Shown here: positions 25,956 to 35,471 of the stretch, piece after piece | How the letters are laid out: each line of letters opens with the position of its first letter | Position numbering within the stretch: the first letter of the stretch is position 1 | DNA from: Nitrospira sp. | GTDB lineage: Bacteria > Nitrospirota > Nitrospiria > Nitrospirales > Nitrospiraceae | Direction of reading: 5' to 3' | DNA length: 64,000 nt | Assembly (NCBI GenBank): GCA_024998685.1 | Contig: JACOEH010000006.1 | Span: forward strand, 1 to 64,000 | Made by a program: the position numbers and the translations under genes | The notes under the pieces: model-generated | What the model was told of the DNA's origin: nothing | Seen by the model: only the letters and a program-made list of their open reading frames with translations | Databases searched by the model: none

Positions 25956-26906
25956 TCAGCTCCGAAGAATATAAAAGAACAGCAACCCGAGCAGCGCGAG
26001 AATAAATGCCACGCCCAGCAGATCCGTGACCCGGAACAACCGCAATTTTGCGAACATACATTCGATGACCCCGATTGCCACCGCGAGTGCTGCGATTTTC
26101 GCCAAGTACACCAGAAGCCCGATCGCCATAGCAGCGGGTGTCATCGTCGTCGCGATGCCCCAGGGCGCAAAAACGTTGGCGATCAAAGAGAGGAACACCG
26201 CTAGTTTCAGGCCGGCCGCCCATTCGAGTAAGGCAAGGTAGCGCCCAGAGTATTCAAGGACCATGGCTTCATGGATCATGGTCAATTCAAGATGTGTCGC
26301 CGGATTATCGACCGGTACCCGTCCTGTCTCTGCGAGTGCCACGATAAAGAGGGCCGCCAGCGCCATCAGATGCGGCGATGGGTCCGTCATGATACCTTCC
26401 AGCACCGCTGTCTTATGAACCACCGTGCTGAGATTGGTGGATCCCGCAGTCAGCGCGATGGCAAAGATGGATAGGATCATCGCCGGCTCGGTCAGCGACG
26501 CCACGATCGCTTCCCTGCTGCCGCCCATCCCGCCAAAAGCCGATCCGGCATCGAGTCCCGCGAGAATCAAGAAAAACGTGCCCAACGCCAAGAGGTACAC
26601 CAACGCAATGATGTTTCCCGCAAAGTTCATGGGTGTCTGCGAGGTGAACGTGGGGACGAGGAGGCCCGCCGTCAACGTGGAGGCGAATACGATATACGGG
26701 GTCGCTGTGAAGATCCAGGAGGTGGTGGTCGAGATCACCGGTTGCTTTTGGAAGAGTTTGACCAGATCAGCATAGGGTTGGAGGACACTCGCGCCCCGTC
26801 GCAGTTGAAGGCGGGCCTTGACCTTTCGGATCAGGCCCACCAGAAACGGTGAGACGGCCAGTAAGACGGTCGTCTGAGCCACGATGAGAGTGACCGATTC
26901 GAGCAT
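25956..26906 (-). CDS. Hyf/Ehr-complex membrane subunit (HyfC/NuoH-like)
   Basis: This 316-residue protein with about eight helices matches HycD/HyfC and NuoH, the subunit that connects the soluble arm to the membrane arm and frames the quinone site in complex I. Visible markers are RRGASVLQPYADLVKLFQK, AETGRVPVDNPATHLELTMIHE (conserved acidic loop) and EYSGRYLALLEWA. Only three bases separate it from the upstream antiporter-like subunit gene. Confidence 0.88.
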   Translation of the reverse strand: MLESVTLIVAQTTVLLAVSPFLVGLIRKVKARLQLRRGASVLQPYADLVKLFQKQPVISTTTSWIFTATPYIVFASTLTAGLLVPTFTSQTPMNFAGNIIALVYLLALGTFFLILAGLDAGSAFGGMGGSREAIVASLTEPAMILSIFAIALTAGSTNLSTVVHKTAVLEGIMTDPSPHLMALAALFIVALAETGRVPVDNPATHLELTMIHEAMVLEYSGRYLALLEWAAGLKLAVFLSLIANVFAPWGIATTMTPAAMAIGLLVYLAKIAALAVAIGVIECMFAKLRLFRVTDLLGVAFILALLGLLFFYILRS

Positions 26907-26909
26907 CGA

Positions 26910-28937
26910 TTACACCGCGAGCAACAGCAAGGCGATAAGTGTGACGAAAATATAGGTCAGGTAGAGATGTAGACTGCCCGCCTGGATGACCTTTAGGCGG
27001 TCGGCCAAAGCCGCGAAGAACGCCACCAAGGGATCGTAGAGATACTTCTCAAAGATCGGTTCAATGTGAAATTCAAAGTGTCGTCGTTTCGCGAAGTATC
27101 GTGACTCGTCGAGAAACTCCGTCTCGAGTTTGACCGTCGGCTGGTAGATCGTACTGAAGACTCGTTTGATCGGCTGGACAAAACCGGTCGCGGTGTATTC
27201 CATCCTGGGTGAGAGGTTGATCCCACAGCCCCAGGTCTTGTAACGGCGCGGTTTCAGACGACCACCGAGCGTGACGGCTAGTGCCAAGCCTAGCAGCGAC
27301 AGCGCAACCAGCAACAGCGCAAGCACCGGTGTGGAGAGGCTTGAGAATTCGACATTCACCGGTGCCAGCGCCCAACCATCTATCGCCAGAATGTTCCTTG
27401 CGATCGATATCCCTGCCAAAGGAGTGACCACTCGGTCCAACAGCGGCACCACCACCATCGGGGCGATGCCCAAGGCCACGCAGAAGGTGGCTAAAAAACC
27501 CATCGCGATGCGCATGGGAACCGGAGCCTCCTCAGCGTGACGGGCATGTGCGCTCCGTGGCTGCGCGAGAAACGTAATCCCGAACGCTTTGGCGAAGCAG
27601 GCCAAGACCAGCACGCCGGTGAGGGCCAAGATCGCCGCTGCGATCGGCAGCATCAGCTTGAGAAACACCGTCGGAATCTGAAAACTCAGAAAGAGACTTT
27701 GAAACACCAGCCACTCACTCACAAATCCATTGGTAGGAGGCAGAGCGGAAATCGACACGGCCCCGATCAAAAAAAAGAGCCCCGTCCAAGGCATGCGCCG
27801 AAGTAACCCGCCGTACTCCTCCATATTGCGCGTATCTGTCGCATAGAGCAGCGAGCCGGCTCCTAAGAACAGCAGGGCCTTGAACAGGGCGTGATTGATC
27901 GTATGGTAGATCCCGGCCAGCAGTCCGAGCGCAGCGAGTTCCTTCAATCCATAGGACTGAAAAATCATGCCGACCCCGATGCCCAACAGGATGATGCCGA
28001 TGTTTTCCACGCTGTGAAACGCGAGGAGCCTCTTGAGGTCATGTTCCATCAACGCGTACATCACACCCAGTAGCGCAGATGTCGCCCCGAGGAGCAGCAC
28101 CGTGAAGCCCCACCACCAAGGGAACTGTCCACCGAAGAAATCGAAATAGACCCGGATCAAACCATAGATCGCGGTTTTAATCATGACACCGGACATCACG
28201 GCTGAGACATGCGACGGCGCCACCGGATGCGCATAGGGCAACCACACATGGAGCGGTACGATACCCGCCTTCGTGCCGAACCCGATCAACGCCATCAGAA
28301 ATACGAGGGTTTTCATGCCCTCGTGCAAGGGCTGCCCCGGATGCCGAAAGGTTTCAAAGGAAAATGATCCGGTACTCTGGAAGAAAATCAAGAACGCCAC
28401 GACAATGAACGCGGTTCCGACATGCGTCATGATCAAGTAGAACAATCCCGCATACCGCACGTCCGCCTTCTCGTGCTCCGTGACCACCAGAAAATAGGAC
28501 AGGAGCGACATCAGTTCCCAGGCGAGCAGGAAGAAAAACCCGTTGTCCGCAAGGACGACGAACGTCATAGCGAGGAGATACGCGTTGAAGAGCGCTCCGA
28601 GCGTGGCGATCGATGTGCGCCCAGCGAAATGCCGCAGATATCCGATGGCATAGATCGACGCGGCAAGGCCCACAACGGAGATGGTCAAGACGAAGAACGC
28701 CGCGAGTGAATCGAGCCGAATCGCCAAGGTGAGCAGCGGAATTGTGGAGGCGAGGGAGCCCGTGACCGGTTCCGAAGACGTGAGTCCAAGAAGCCCGAGG
28801 ACGACACCAGCGCTGGTCGCCACGATGGCGGGGACGCTGGTCATGAGATTTTGAGCGTTGGGGTCTCGGGGAAGGCAAAAGGGAAGTAGAATCCCGGCCA
28901 CATACCCGCCGAGAAGGACCCACAACAGATTCAGCAT
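26910..28937 (-). CDS. Hyf/Ehr-complex antiporter-like membrane subunit (HyfB/NuoL-like)
   Basis: This 675-residue protein with about fifteen helices is the first gene of the operon proper. Family segments include LPYAHPVAPSHVSAVMSGV followed by MIKTAIYGLIRV (transmembrane lysine), LMEHDLKRLLAFHSVENIG, and a C-terminal RYKTWGCGINLSPRMEYTATG as in HyfB-type proteins. It probably translocates ions. Order and spacing of the whole set (B, C, E, F, G, I) equal a compact hydrogenase-4 operon without the ferredoxin-like subunits A and H and without D. Confidence 0.9.
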   Translation of the reverse strand: MLNLLWVLLGGYVAGILLPFCLPRDPNAQNLMTSVPAIVATSAGVVLGLLGLTSSEPVTGSLASTIPLLTLAIRLDSLAAFFVLTISVVGLAASIYAIGYLRHFAGRTSIATLGALFNAYLLAMTFVVLADNGFFFLLAWELMSLLSYFLVVTEHEKADVRYAGLFYLIMTHVGTAFIVVAFLIFFQSTGSFSFETFRHPGQPLHEGMKTLVFLMALIGFGTKAGIVPLHVWLPYAHPVAPSHVSAVMSGVMIKTAIYGLIRVYFDFFGGQFPWWWGFTVLLLGATSALLGVMYALMEHDLKRLLAFHSVENIGIILLGIGVGMIFQSYGLKELAALGLLAGIYHTINHALFKALLFLGAGSLLYATDTRNMEEYGGLLRRMPWTGLFFLIGAVSISALPPTNGFVSEWLVFQSLFLSFQIPTVFLKLMLPIAAAILALTGVLVLACFAKAFGITFLAQPRSAHARHAEEAPVPMRIAMGFLATFCVALGIAPMVVVPLLDRVVTPLAGISIARNILAIDGWALAPVNVEFSSLSTPVLALLLVALSLLGLALAVTLGGRLKPRRYKTWGCGINLSPRMEYTATGFVQPIKRVFSTIYQPTVKLETEFLDESRYFAKRRHFEFHIEPIFEKYLYDPLVAFFAALADRLKVIQAGSLHLYLTYIFVTLIALLLLAV

Positions 28938-29084
28938 GCGACCACTTGAGGCCCTCGGCTTCTCGTTACATTACCGCAGGGTCGATAGGAGGATGCGGTT
29001 CAGCCCTAACATCGGATGAGATACGGGGATAATTGCACATCTGTTTGCGCATACCACAGGTCACCGGACCACGAATCCTGTATC

Positions 29085-29192
29085 TCAAACCCCCGCAACG
29101 ACATGTACGAAGGTCAACAACAGTGCGATGACCAGCATCGTGTAGCACGTTGTTTTCCAAGCCTGCCATGCTCGCGTTTCATTATCTTTCAC
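29085..29192 (-). CDS. 35-residue single-helix membrane peptide upstream of the Hyf/Ehr operon
   Basis: On the minus strand a GTG (29190-29192) opens a 35-codon frame ending in TGA at 29085-29087. AGGAGG lies six bases before the GTG, an ideal ribosome site. The product has a polar, tryptophan-containing N-terminus (KDNETRAWQAWK) and one transmembrane helix (YTMLVIALLLTFVHVVAGV). It lies about 150 bp upstream of the first Hyf/Ehr gene and may be a small subunit or leader peptide. It is not a recognised family. Confidence 0.5.
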   Translation of the reverse strand: MKDNETRAWQAWKTTCYTMLVIALLLTFVHVVAGV

Positions 29193-29241
29193 GATAAGCC
29201 TCCTGCTTACTGAAATCCGGACTTGAGTGGTGAGTATGTAA

Positions 29242-29260
29242 TGCCGTTCGGCTTACGGCA
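29242..29260 (-). terminator. Possible terminator after the cupredoxin-like gene
   Basis: TGCCGT (29242-29247) and ACGGCA (29255-29260) form a perfect 6-bp stem with a 7-base loop, a short distance past the minus-strand stop at 29278. The tail is only partly T-rich (TTACATACT), so it would be weak. Confidence 0.35.
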
Positions 29261-29277
29261 CTCAACGCGCGGTCCGG

Positions 29278-30210
29278 TCATTCGTGCGCCTGTATGTGGA
29301 CCATCGGCTCAATCTCTTTCTTCTGCTCCTCCGTCACGCTATATTGCATATAGTCGTGTTCTAGTGCTTCATTGACGTAGAGCCGCCCAGTCGGCGCCAA
29401 GACCGCGAAGTCTGCTTCCGTGGTTCTTTTCGGTCCAACCGTGACGGCTTGTTCATTGACTGTTCGGATATAGGGATGCCACACCACCAGCTTGTAGGTG
29501 CCGGGCGGCACATCGGTGATCGTGAAACGGCCCTGCTCATCCGTCTTGGCGAAGTAGGGATTGCTGACGGCCAGACCCCAGCTCTCCATGTAGGCGTGGA
29601 AGCCGCATTGCATGACGAAGACCCGGCGGTCTTTGCTGAGCATGACCAATTCTTTTTTCGGCGCTCCGGCCTTGTGTTTGTGATACAGCGCGGCGTCGCC
29701 GCGGTCTCTGAAGTTTCGTGGATGTTGTGGGTTCATCGGAAGCGGGACGTTGAAGAGGACGCGCGCACCCAAATGTGACGTCTCATAGGCTTGGATGTCG
29801 TGCATGACCGGGTCCATGTTGACGACCGTCACCGATGTGTTGTCACGCACCACCGTCGTGAATGGGAGAAAGAGGCAATCTTTCGCTTCGATCTGTGGAA
29901 CCCCGCCGTCCTCAAAGGGTTTCCCTTTCTTGACTCCCTCGAGATAGACCACTACGTCCTGGAACTTGCCGCCTGGCCCGATGTTGAACGGTTGAAGAAT
30001 GCGCCAGCCTTGCCCATCGGAAATGCGCCCGCAATAGTAAGGATCGGGCAAGGTGGTGAGATTGTAACCCTTTGGCTTCGGGATCTGGCCCTCCAAGTGC
30101 ACCGTGCCTGTGAGCGTTCCTCCGTCGGATACCGCGATGACTTCGTAACACCAGGCTGGCGAGACCGTTCCGATGAGAATGGCGAGCATTGTACTCACGC
30201 AATATCGCAT
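29278..30210 (-). CDS. Periplasmic cupredoxin-like protein with carboxypeptidase-regulatory domain
   Basis: This 310-residue protein has a signal peptide (about 22 residues). A type 1 copper arrangement is visible: histidine in DPVMHDIQAYE and the MQCGFHAYM loop (Cys, His and Met at the cupredoxin spacing). The following DEQGRFTITDVPPGTYKLVVWHP is a carboxypeptidase-regulatory-like (CNA-B type) domain. Relatives are often annotated as methylamine-utilisation or plastocyanin-like proteins and are common near respiratory genes. It may carry electrons in the periplasm or bind copper. Placement upstream of the Hyf/Ehr operon on the same strand is suggestive only. Confidence 0.75.
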   Translation of the reverse strand: MRYCVSTMLAILIGTVSPAWCYEVIAVSDGGTLTGTVHLEGQIPKPKGYNLTTLPDPYYCGRISDGQGWRILQPFNIGPGGKFQDVVVYLEGVKKGKPFEDGGVPQIEAKDCLFLPFTTVVRDNTSVTVVNMDPVMHDIQAYETSHLGARVLFNVPLPMNPQHPRNFRDRGDAALYHKHKAGAPKKELVMLSKDRRVFVMQCGFHAYMESWGLAVSNPYFAKTDEQGRFTITDVPPGTYKLVVWHPYIRTVNEQAVTVGPKRTTEADFAVLAPTGRLYVNEALEHDYMQYSVTEEQKKEIEPMVHIQAHE

Positions 30211-30308
30211 GGCGTTCCCCTTATCATGAGAATAGATTGAAAGGCATGTCTTGATGAGGACGAGCCCGCAGCCACGCTCCGAAGAGAGTCAAGTCGATCC
30301 CTTTCGTA

Positions 30309-30587
30309 CTACACACGATACGTGTTCTGTACGCCTTTCAACCCCGAGACACTGAGCCGATGAACACGATATCCGTTGAGAAAGAAATGGTCATACACAG
30401 CCGAGAGAAAGGCGTGTCCGTCTTGCGGGTGCACGACGTTGCCCGCCCAGTCTCGTAATCCGCGACGCAACGTTTCCCCCAATCCAGCATGAGTCGTTAT
30501 GACCGCCCCCGTGGAGAGATCCAACCAAACCAGCGCCGTGACTTCCTTCGTGTGCTGCACCGCTACGATGTCGGCATGTCCTGACAC
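30309..30587 (-). CDS. Small hypothetical protein
   Basis: This is a 92-residue soluble protein (IVAVQHTKEVTALVWLDLST, then FLSAVYDHFFLNGYRVHRLS). No family is recognised and there is no signal peptide. The GTG start at 30585-30587 has AAGGAG nine bases upstream, which supports translation. It is adjacent to another small gene on the same strand. Confidence 0.5.
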   Translation of the reverse strand: MSGHADIVAVQHTKEVTALVWLDLSTGAVITTHAGLGETLRRGLRDWAGNVVHPQDGHAFLSAVYDHFFLNGYRVHRLSVSGLKGVQNTYRV

Positions 30588-30710
30588 GAGCGCATGCTCC
30601 TTACCTGCCTATGCATCTTCCAGTAAATTCTATGTTGCTTCCGACCTTCTTCACGAGATGCCGATTCCGAGATGCTCCTACGTCCACTAGCGTCCTGCAT
30701 TCCCGACACC

Positions 30711-31001
30711 CTAAGCGGGTGATTGAAAGGACGGTCTCATCCACTGCCTACAGCGGGCCGATCCCTCTCTCGCCGTGAGATTGTTCGGTTCGGACAAGAG
30801 AACAGCGTTCCAATTGACCAAGGCCTCTTCGTGCTGACCAAGTTGTTCGAGCAACGCAGCCAGTTCGCATCGCGTTCCAACATCTGTGGGGCAGAGCACA
30901 AGCGCGTCCGACAGTTGTTGGAGTTGCGCGAACCAGTCTTGATTCGGTGGACGGTTCGTGCCTGACATGCTCTCCGGTGTGCCCTCATTCTTGATGGTCA
31001 T
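30711..31001 (-). CDS. Small TPR-like protein
   Basis: This 96-residue protein contains one to one and a half tetratricopeptide-like helix pairs (WFAQLQQLSDALVLCPTDVG, then ELAALLEQLGQHEEALVNWN and VLLSEPNNLTAREG). It probably serves in protein-protein contact. No signal peptide is present. AAAGGATAGGGAC lies directly before the ATG. Confidence 0.6.
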   Translation of the reverse strand: MTIKNEGTPESMSGTNRPPNQDWFAQLQQLSDALVLCPTDVGTRCELAALLEQLGQHEEALVNWNAVLLSEPNNLTAREGSARCRQWMRPSFQSPA

Positions 31002-31350
31002 GTCCCTATCCTTTACTTTCTTGGCAGCCTCAAGTTGTTCGAAAGTCGGTTGCGCAACAGCCCGTTATCACCATCATGATGGCTACGGTCGAAAGCCGGA
31101 CTTTAGTCAACCCTACTGCAGAGAGAGTGCCACTACTGAACAGACACAGAGAATTAGAAAGGAATGAGATCTATCGCGGACTTACAACGGTCGTAGAGAG
31201 ATGCTGAAATCTAAGGCCTCTAGCCTCCAATTAGCCTGTGCAAGAATTGCACGGTTGAATGGCTCTGGGTCGATTTGGGGTGCATTTCTTGCGGCATGAG
31301 CCACAATTACTTTCGTGTCAGGAAGTAGGAGATGATTCAGGCCGGAACAA
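31002..31350. other. Gene-free gap with a short inverted repeat
   Basis: No convincing gene lies in these 349 bases. GTGCAA-GAA-TTGCAC at 31238-31252 is a 15-bp inverted repeat that could be an operator or part of a weak terminator for the NtrC-type regulator, which ends 99 bases downstream on the plus map. Nothing else is recognised. Confidence 0.35.
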
Positions 31351-32709
31351 TCACTCGCGAATTCCGTATTCCTTGATCTTGTATTGGAGAGTCCGAAGGC
31401 TGATGCCTAACAGTCTTGCGGCATTTTCTCGATGGTTGGTGACTTCCTTCAACGTTCGTTCGATCACTTGTCGTTCAATCTGTTCGATAGACGTTCCCAA
31501 TGTAATCAGCATCGTCCGTGCATCCTCTTTGCAGGCCTGGATTTCCTCAGGCAGATGCGCGGGTTGAATCGTCGTATCTTTTACCGTGACGACCAGCCGC
31601 TCCATGAGATTTCGTAGTTGGCGAACGTTTCCAGGCCACCCATAGAGCCGTAACAACCGCATGGCCTCTCGCGAGACTTCTCTCGGCCCGCGGTGATGCT
31701 GCGCGGAGAACTCGGACAGGTATCGATCCACCAGCAGAGGGATATCGTCCACCCGATCGCGAAGCGGCGGAAGGCGGAGAGGGACGACATTGAGCCGATA
31801 GTAGAGATCTTCGCGAAAATCTCCCTGTTTGACCGCTTCATCCAAATTCCGATTGGTCGCGGCTACGATCCTCGTATCGACTTTGATGAGTTTCGTTCCA
31901 CCCAGACGCCTGAATTCCTTCGTTTCAAGGACACGCAGAAAATCGACTTGCGACTTGAGCGAGAGTTCACCGACTTCATCCAACAACAATGTCCCGCCGT
32001 CCGCCAGTTCGAACCGCCCGACCTTGGTTGCCATGGCACCGGTAAACGCGCCTTTCTCATACCCGAATAACTCGCTCTCAAAGAGATTTTCAGGCAAGGC
32101 ACCGCAATTCAGAGTAATAAACGGCCCGTCGACCTTCGGGCTTTTATGGTGGATCGCGCGCGCGACGAGTTCCTTCCCGGTTCCGCTTTCCCCTGTGAGC
32201 AAGACCGTCACGTCGCTGTCCGCCACCATCTCCACCAGGGTATAGACTCGCTGCATGGCCGTGCTCTCGCCGACCATGTGATCGAAACGTGTTTTCGTTT
32301 CAAGACGGTCACGGAGTTGCTTGTTCTCAAAGGCCAGGGCATGGCGCTCAATCGCCTTCTCCACGATCACCGTAAACCGCTCACGATCGATCGGTTTTGT
32401 CAGATAGTCGTGGGCGCCCAGACGCATCGCTTCCACCGCCGTATCGATCGAGCCAAAGGCGGTCATGACCACGACCTCCGTGTCCGGCCATTTGGCTTTC
32501 AGTCGGCGCAGGAACTCCATCCCATCAATTCCGGGCATTCTCAGATCGGTAATCACCAGATTCAGTCGGGCCTCTTCCAGATGCCGCAGAGCCTCTTCTC
32601 CTGTGCCTGCCCCGCAGACCCGGTAGCCCCTTTTCTCCAACATGGTCACCAGGGCGTTGCGGATATTCACCTCGTCATCGACGACGAGAATGTGAGCAGC
32701 CTTCGTCAT
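31351..32709 (-). CDS. NtrC-family sigma-54-dependent response regulator
   Basis: The 452 residues comprise a receiver (acceptor D55 in LVITDLRMPG), a sigma-54 AAA+ domain with Walker A GESGTGKE, the RNA-polymerase contact loop GAFTGA, Walker B GGTLLLDEVGEL and the arginine-finger region, and a C-terminal Fis-type helix-turn-helix (ENAARLLGISLRTLQYKIKEYG). It is coupled to its histidine kinase by a four-base overlap, kinase first. Its target promoters are not identifiable; no clear sigma-54 site lies directly downstream. Confidence 0.92.
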   Translation of the reverse strand: MTKAAHILVVDDEVNIRNALVTMLEKRGYRVCGAGTGEEALRHLEEARLNLVITDLRMPGIDGMEFLRRLKAKWPDTEVVVMTAFGSIDTAVEAMRLGAHDYLTKPIDRERFTVIVEKAIERHALAFENKQLRDRLETKTRFDHMVGESTAMQRVYTLVEMVADSDVTVLLTGESGTGKELVARAIHHKSPKVDGPFITLNCGALPENLFESELFGYEKGAFTGAMATKVGRFELADGGTLLLDEVGELSLKSQVDFLRVLETKEFRRLGGTKLIKVDTRIVAATNRNLDEAVKQGDFREDLYYRLNVVPLRLPPLRDRVDDIPLLVDRYLSEFSAQHHRGPREVSREAMRLLRLYGWPGNVRQLRNLMERLVVTVKDTTIQPAHLPEEIQACKEDARTMLITLGTSIEQIERQVIERTLKEVTNHRENAARLLGISLRTLQYKIKEYGIRE

Positions 32710-34103
32710 GATCGCACACCGACCTTCTGCGGTTGATCAATCGCCGCGGGAAACTGCGTCACCACCGTCGTTCCGCTTCCAGGCGCGCTCGATACCTGAA
32801 TCGTACCGCCGTGATCCTGCATAATACGGTATGCGATCGCAAGACCAAGCCCGGTGCCGCTCGGCTTGGTCGTGTAGAAGGGCTCAAACAGGCGGGAGAG
32901 CTGCTTCTTCGCGATCCCGACGCCGCTATCCTTCACGGCGATCTCTACCCAGCGTTTCCCTTCAGCTTCCCGTTGCATCGCTGAAATCCGACAGAGTCCG
33001 CCGTTCGGCATGGCATGAAACGCATTAACGACGATGTTGACCAATACCTGGCTGATTTGGGTTTCATCGCCCAGTACAGACGGTAATTCCTCATTCGTAA
33101 CCTGTTCGAGTCGAACCTGACGTTCCTGCGCCTCGAAACGCATCAGCGTCATGATGTGGTCGATGAGCGCCCTTATGTCTACCTCGTGCAAACCAAGAGA
33201 TCCCGGGCGAGCGAATTTCAAAAAGTTATCAAGAATTCCTGAGAAACGGCGGCATTCGGCGTTCAGGACACGGAGGTACCGTGCCCCTGCTTCTGTCCTC
33301 GTTCCGTGCTCCGTGAGTTCCTCTTCCAGAAGATGGAGGTTCAGGTCCATGGCGCTCAAGGGATTTCGTAGTTCGTGCGCCACCCCTGCAGACAGGGTAT
33401 GCAATGCCGCCAACTTCTCCGCGACATGGACACGTCGTTCGAGCCCGAGCCACTCCGTGATGTCCTGCGCCTGCAGGATCACCCCCGCCGGCTTCTTGTC
33501 GTCCCCCCTGAGCTCCGCGGTACTCACGCGAATCGTCCTCGGGTTGAGGTCCCCGCATTCGTAGAGGAAGTCTTTCTGACTCACATGCCGGTGATCTCTC
33601 AACGCCTCGTCGAGAGCCTGTCGAATCGGGTCTGTCTCGGGGAATACAGCATCATACTCTTTGCTCAGTAACCCAGACGAAGTGCGATTCAACACCGCCT
33701 CTGCCGCGGGATTCACCGCGCTGACGATTCCTTCCCGATTGATCGTGAGCACACCCGTGGGAATACTCTGGAGAATGTTCCGTGCCAGTCCCTTCACTTC
33801 TTCCAGGGTTCTGCGGGTGGTATCGTAGTGAAGAAAGGTGACAAGCGCCGCAATCCCGATCGCACTCACCAGGAATACGAGGAGTGTTTCGACGATCAGA
33901 TCGCTGCGTGATTGCCAGAGGGCGTGTAATAGTTCAGTCGGAGCCTTGTTACCTTCGGTGAAACCTCGGAGGAGGAGTTTTTCTCGTTCCAGGCTGAAAA
34001 CCAAAATTACGGAGACGACCAAGGCCACGCTCAGGAGGACGGATGCGATCAATCGATAAGAAATGCTTAGGAAAAGCGTTGTATTTTGAATGGGTCTGAA
34101 CAT
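32706..34103 (-). CDS. Membrane sensor histidine kinase, partner of the NtrC-type regulator
   Basis: This 465-residue protein starts from ATG 34103, chosen because the upstream in-frame ATG at 34151 adds an unlikely N-terminus. Two transmembrane helices (~13-33 and ~70-93) frame a short periplasmic loop. A PAS domain (ILTINREGIVSAVNPAAEAV), HisKA (SAGVAHELRNPLSAMDLNL) and HATPase (VKDSGVGIAKKQLSRLFEPF, GTGLGLAIAYRIM) follow. The layout resembles AtoS/ZraS-type kinases that feed a sigma-54 activator. The periplasmic loop is about 35 residues, so the signal may be membrane stress or a small ligand. Confidence 0.9.
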   Translation of the reverse strand: MFRPIQNTTLFLSISYRLIASVLLSVALVVSVILVFSLEREKLLLRGFTEGNKAPTELLHALWQSRSDLIVETLLVFLVSAIGIAALVTFLHYDTTRRTLEEVKGLARNILQSIPTGVLTINREGIVSAVNPAAEAVLNRTSSGLLSKEYDAVFPETDPIRQALDEALRDHRHVSQKDFLYECGDLNPRTIRVSTAELRGDDKKPAGVILQAQDITEWLGLERRVHVAEKLAALHTLSAGVAHELRNPLSAMDLNLHLLEEELTEHGTRTEAGARYLRVLNAECRRFSGILDNFLKFARPGSLGLHEVDIRALIDHIMTLMRFEAQERQVRLEQVTNEELPSVLGDETQISQVLVNIVVNAFHAMPNGGLCRISAMQREAEGKRWVEIAVKDSGVGIAKKQLSRLFEPFYTTKPSGTGLGLAIAYRIMQDHGGTIQVSSAPGSGTTVVTQFPAAIDQPQKVGVRS

Positions 34104-34311
34104 TGCCGTGTTACATGGAAACGCGCACCGCCGGTATGCTAACACGCACAAGGTCTCTTGTGCAGCGAGTTCAACCGGCAGCGGGATCCATGTTTCGCCT
34201 AAAACGACATGGCTCCTCTTTGCTTGATCTTCAGTCTTTGTTCCGTTTATTGTGGCATGGATTTGGCCGTGCGGTCGGGCCGAGGCAGTGTGATAGATCA
34301 GGAGTGATGCA

Positions 34312-35130
34312 GTGACGCACCAGGCGCGCGAAGTCGATATGACTCAGTATCGCATCCAGCAGGAGCCGTTCTACGCGGAAGTTTGTGGGGAAGTCGGCCT
34401 GTTCACCATCGCCGCCCAGAAAAAACTGCCGGTGATGTTGAAGGGGCCGACCGGCTGCGGGAAAACTCGTTTTGTTCAGTACATGGCGTACAAGCTCGGC
34501 CGACCGTTGATTACGGTCGCCTGTCACGAAGATCTTACGGCATCCGACTTGGTGGGCCGTTACCTCCTGAAAGGGCAGGATACCGTCTGGATGGATGGGC
34601 CGTTGACCGCCGGAGTGAAGCATGGGGCCATTGTCTATCTTGACGAAGTGGTGGAAGCCAGAAAGGACACGACCGTCATTATCCATCCCCTCAGTGACGA
34701 CCGGCGAGTGCTCCCGATCGAGAAAAAAGGCCAGATTGTGGAGGCTGCCGACGAGTTCATGCTGGTGATTTCCTACAACCCCGGCTATCAAAGTGTGCTC
34801 AAAGATCTGAAGCAAAGCACGAAGCAGCGATTCATGGCGATTGAATTCGACTACCCCGCGCCGGACATCGAAACGATGGTGATTCAGCGTGAGGCCGGGG
34901 TGGAGTCTGCGATCGCTGGAAAACTCGTCAAACTCGGCCAAAAGGTCCGTAACCTGAGAAACCACGGGTTAGAAGAAGGAGTCAGCACCAGACTCTTGAT
35001 CTATGCCGGTACCCTGATGAAGCAAGGCGTGACGCCCGAGCGGGCCTGTGATGTGGCCGTCGCTCGTCCGATCACCGATGATTCGGACATGCAACGCGCG
35101 ATACTTGAATTCGTCAAAGCGATCTTTTGA
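34312..35130 (+). CDS. CbbQ/NirQ/NorQ-family AAA+ ATPase
   Basis: This 272-residue MoxR-class ATPase has Walker A GPTGCGKT, Walker [12 protein letters not shown], sensor region [10 protein letters not shown] and a C-terminal CbbQ_C-type helix bundle ([19 protein letters not shown]). Family members remodel rubisco or install metal centres in denitrification enzymes, usually with a VWA-domain partner (CbbO/NorD). No such partner is in this window. The GTG start has AGGAG seven bases upstream. The next gene overlaps its stop. Confidence 0.85.
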   Translation: MTHQAREVDMTQYRIQQEPFYAEVCGEVGLFTIAAQKKLPVMLKGPTGCGKTRFVQYMAYKLGRPLITVACHEDLTASDLVGRYLLKGQDTVWMDGPLTAGVKHGAIVYLDEVVEARKDTTVIIHPLSDDRRVLPIEKKGQIVEAADEFMLVISYNPGYQSVLKDLKQSTKQRFMAIEFDYPAPDIETMVIQREAGVESAIAGKLVKLGQKVRNLRNHGLEEGVSTRLLIYAGTLMKQGVTPERACDVAVARPITDDSDMQRAILEFVKAIF

Positions 35131-35471
35131 ATCCCGCGATTCTCGTGGATTCCCTTCCTGCCATCGCCCGGGACAGTGAGCACGGGGCGCTCCTGACCGT
35201 CCATATCCAACCCGGGGCTTCACGTACTGAGTGCGTCGGAATTTATGGCGATGCCATAAAGATTCGCCTGGCGGCTCCTCCGATCGACGGTGCGGCCAAC
35301 GACGAACTGATTCGCTTCATCGCCGATCAATGTGGCGTTCCCCGCGCGAATGTGCGAATCCGTGCAGGGAAACAGGCGCGTCGCAAGCGATTATCCATCA
35401 AGGGGATTATGGCGGAGGCGCTGTTGACCCGGTTATTGCTGCAGAACGCGAACGAAACGGAGAAGACATGA
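35127..35471 (+). CDS. DUF167/YggU-family protein
   Basis: This 114-residue protein of the DUF167 family shows [34 protein letters not shown] with the conserved [16 protein letters not shown] tail. The function is unknown; the fold is a small alpha/beta sandwich. The TTG start overlaps the stop of the ATPase gene (TTGA) and its stop overlaps the next ATG, so three genes are translationally chained. Confidence 0.85.
   Translation: MNPAILVDSLPAIARDSEHGALLTVHIQPGASRTECVGIYGDAIKIRLAAPPIDGAANDELIRFIADQCGVPRANVRIRAGKQARRKRLSIKGIMAEALLTRLLLQNANETEKT

Noticed and set aside
31275-31296. Sigma-54-like GG-N10-GC site on the plus strand
   Set aside because: GG and GC are correctly spaced, but no plus-strand gene follows and the -24 element is otherwise poor.
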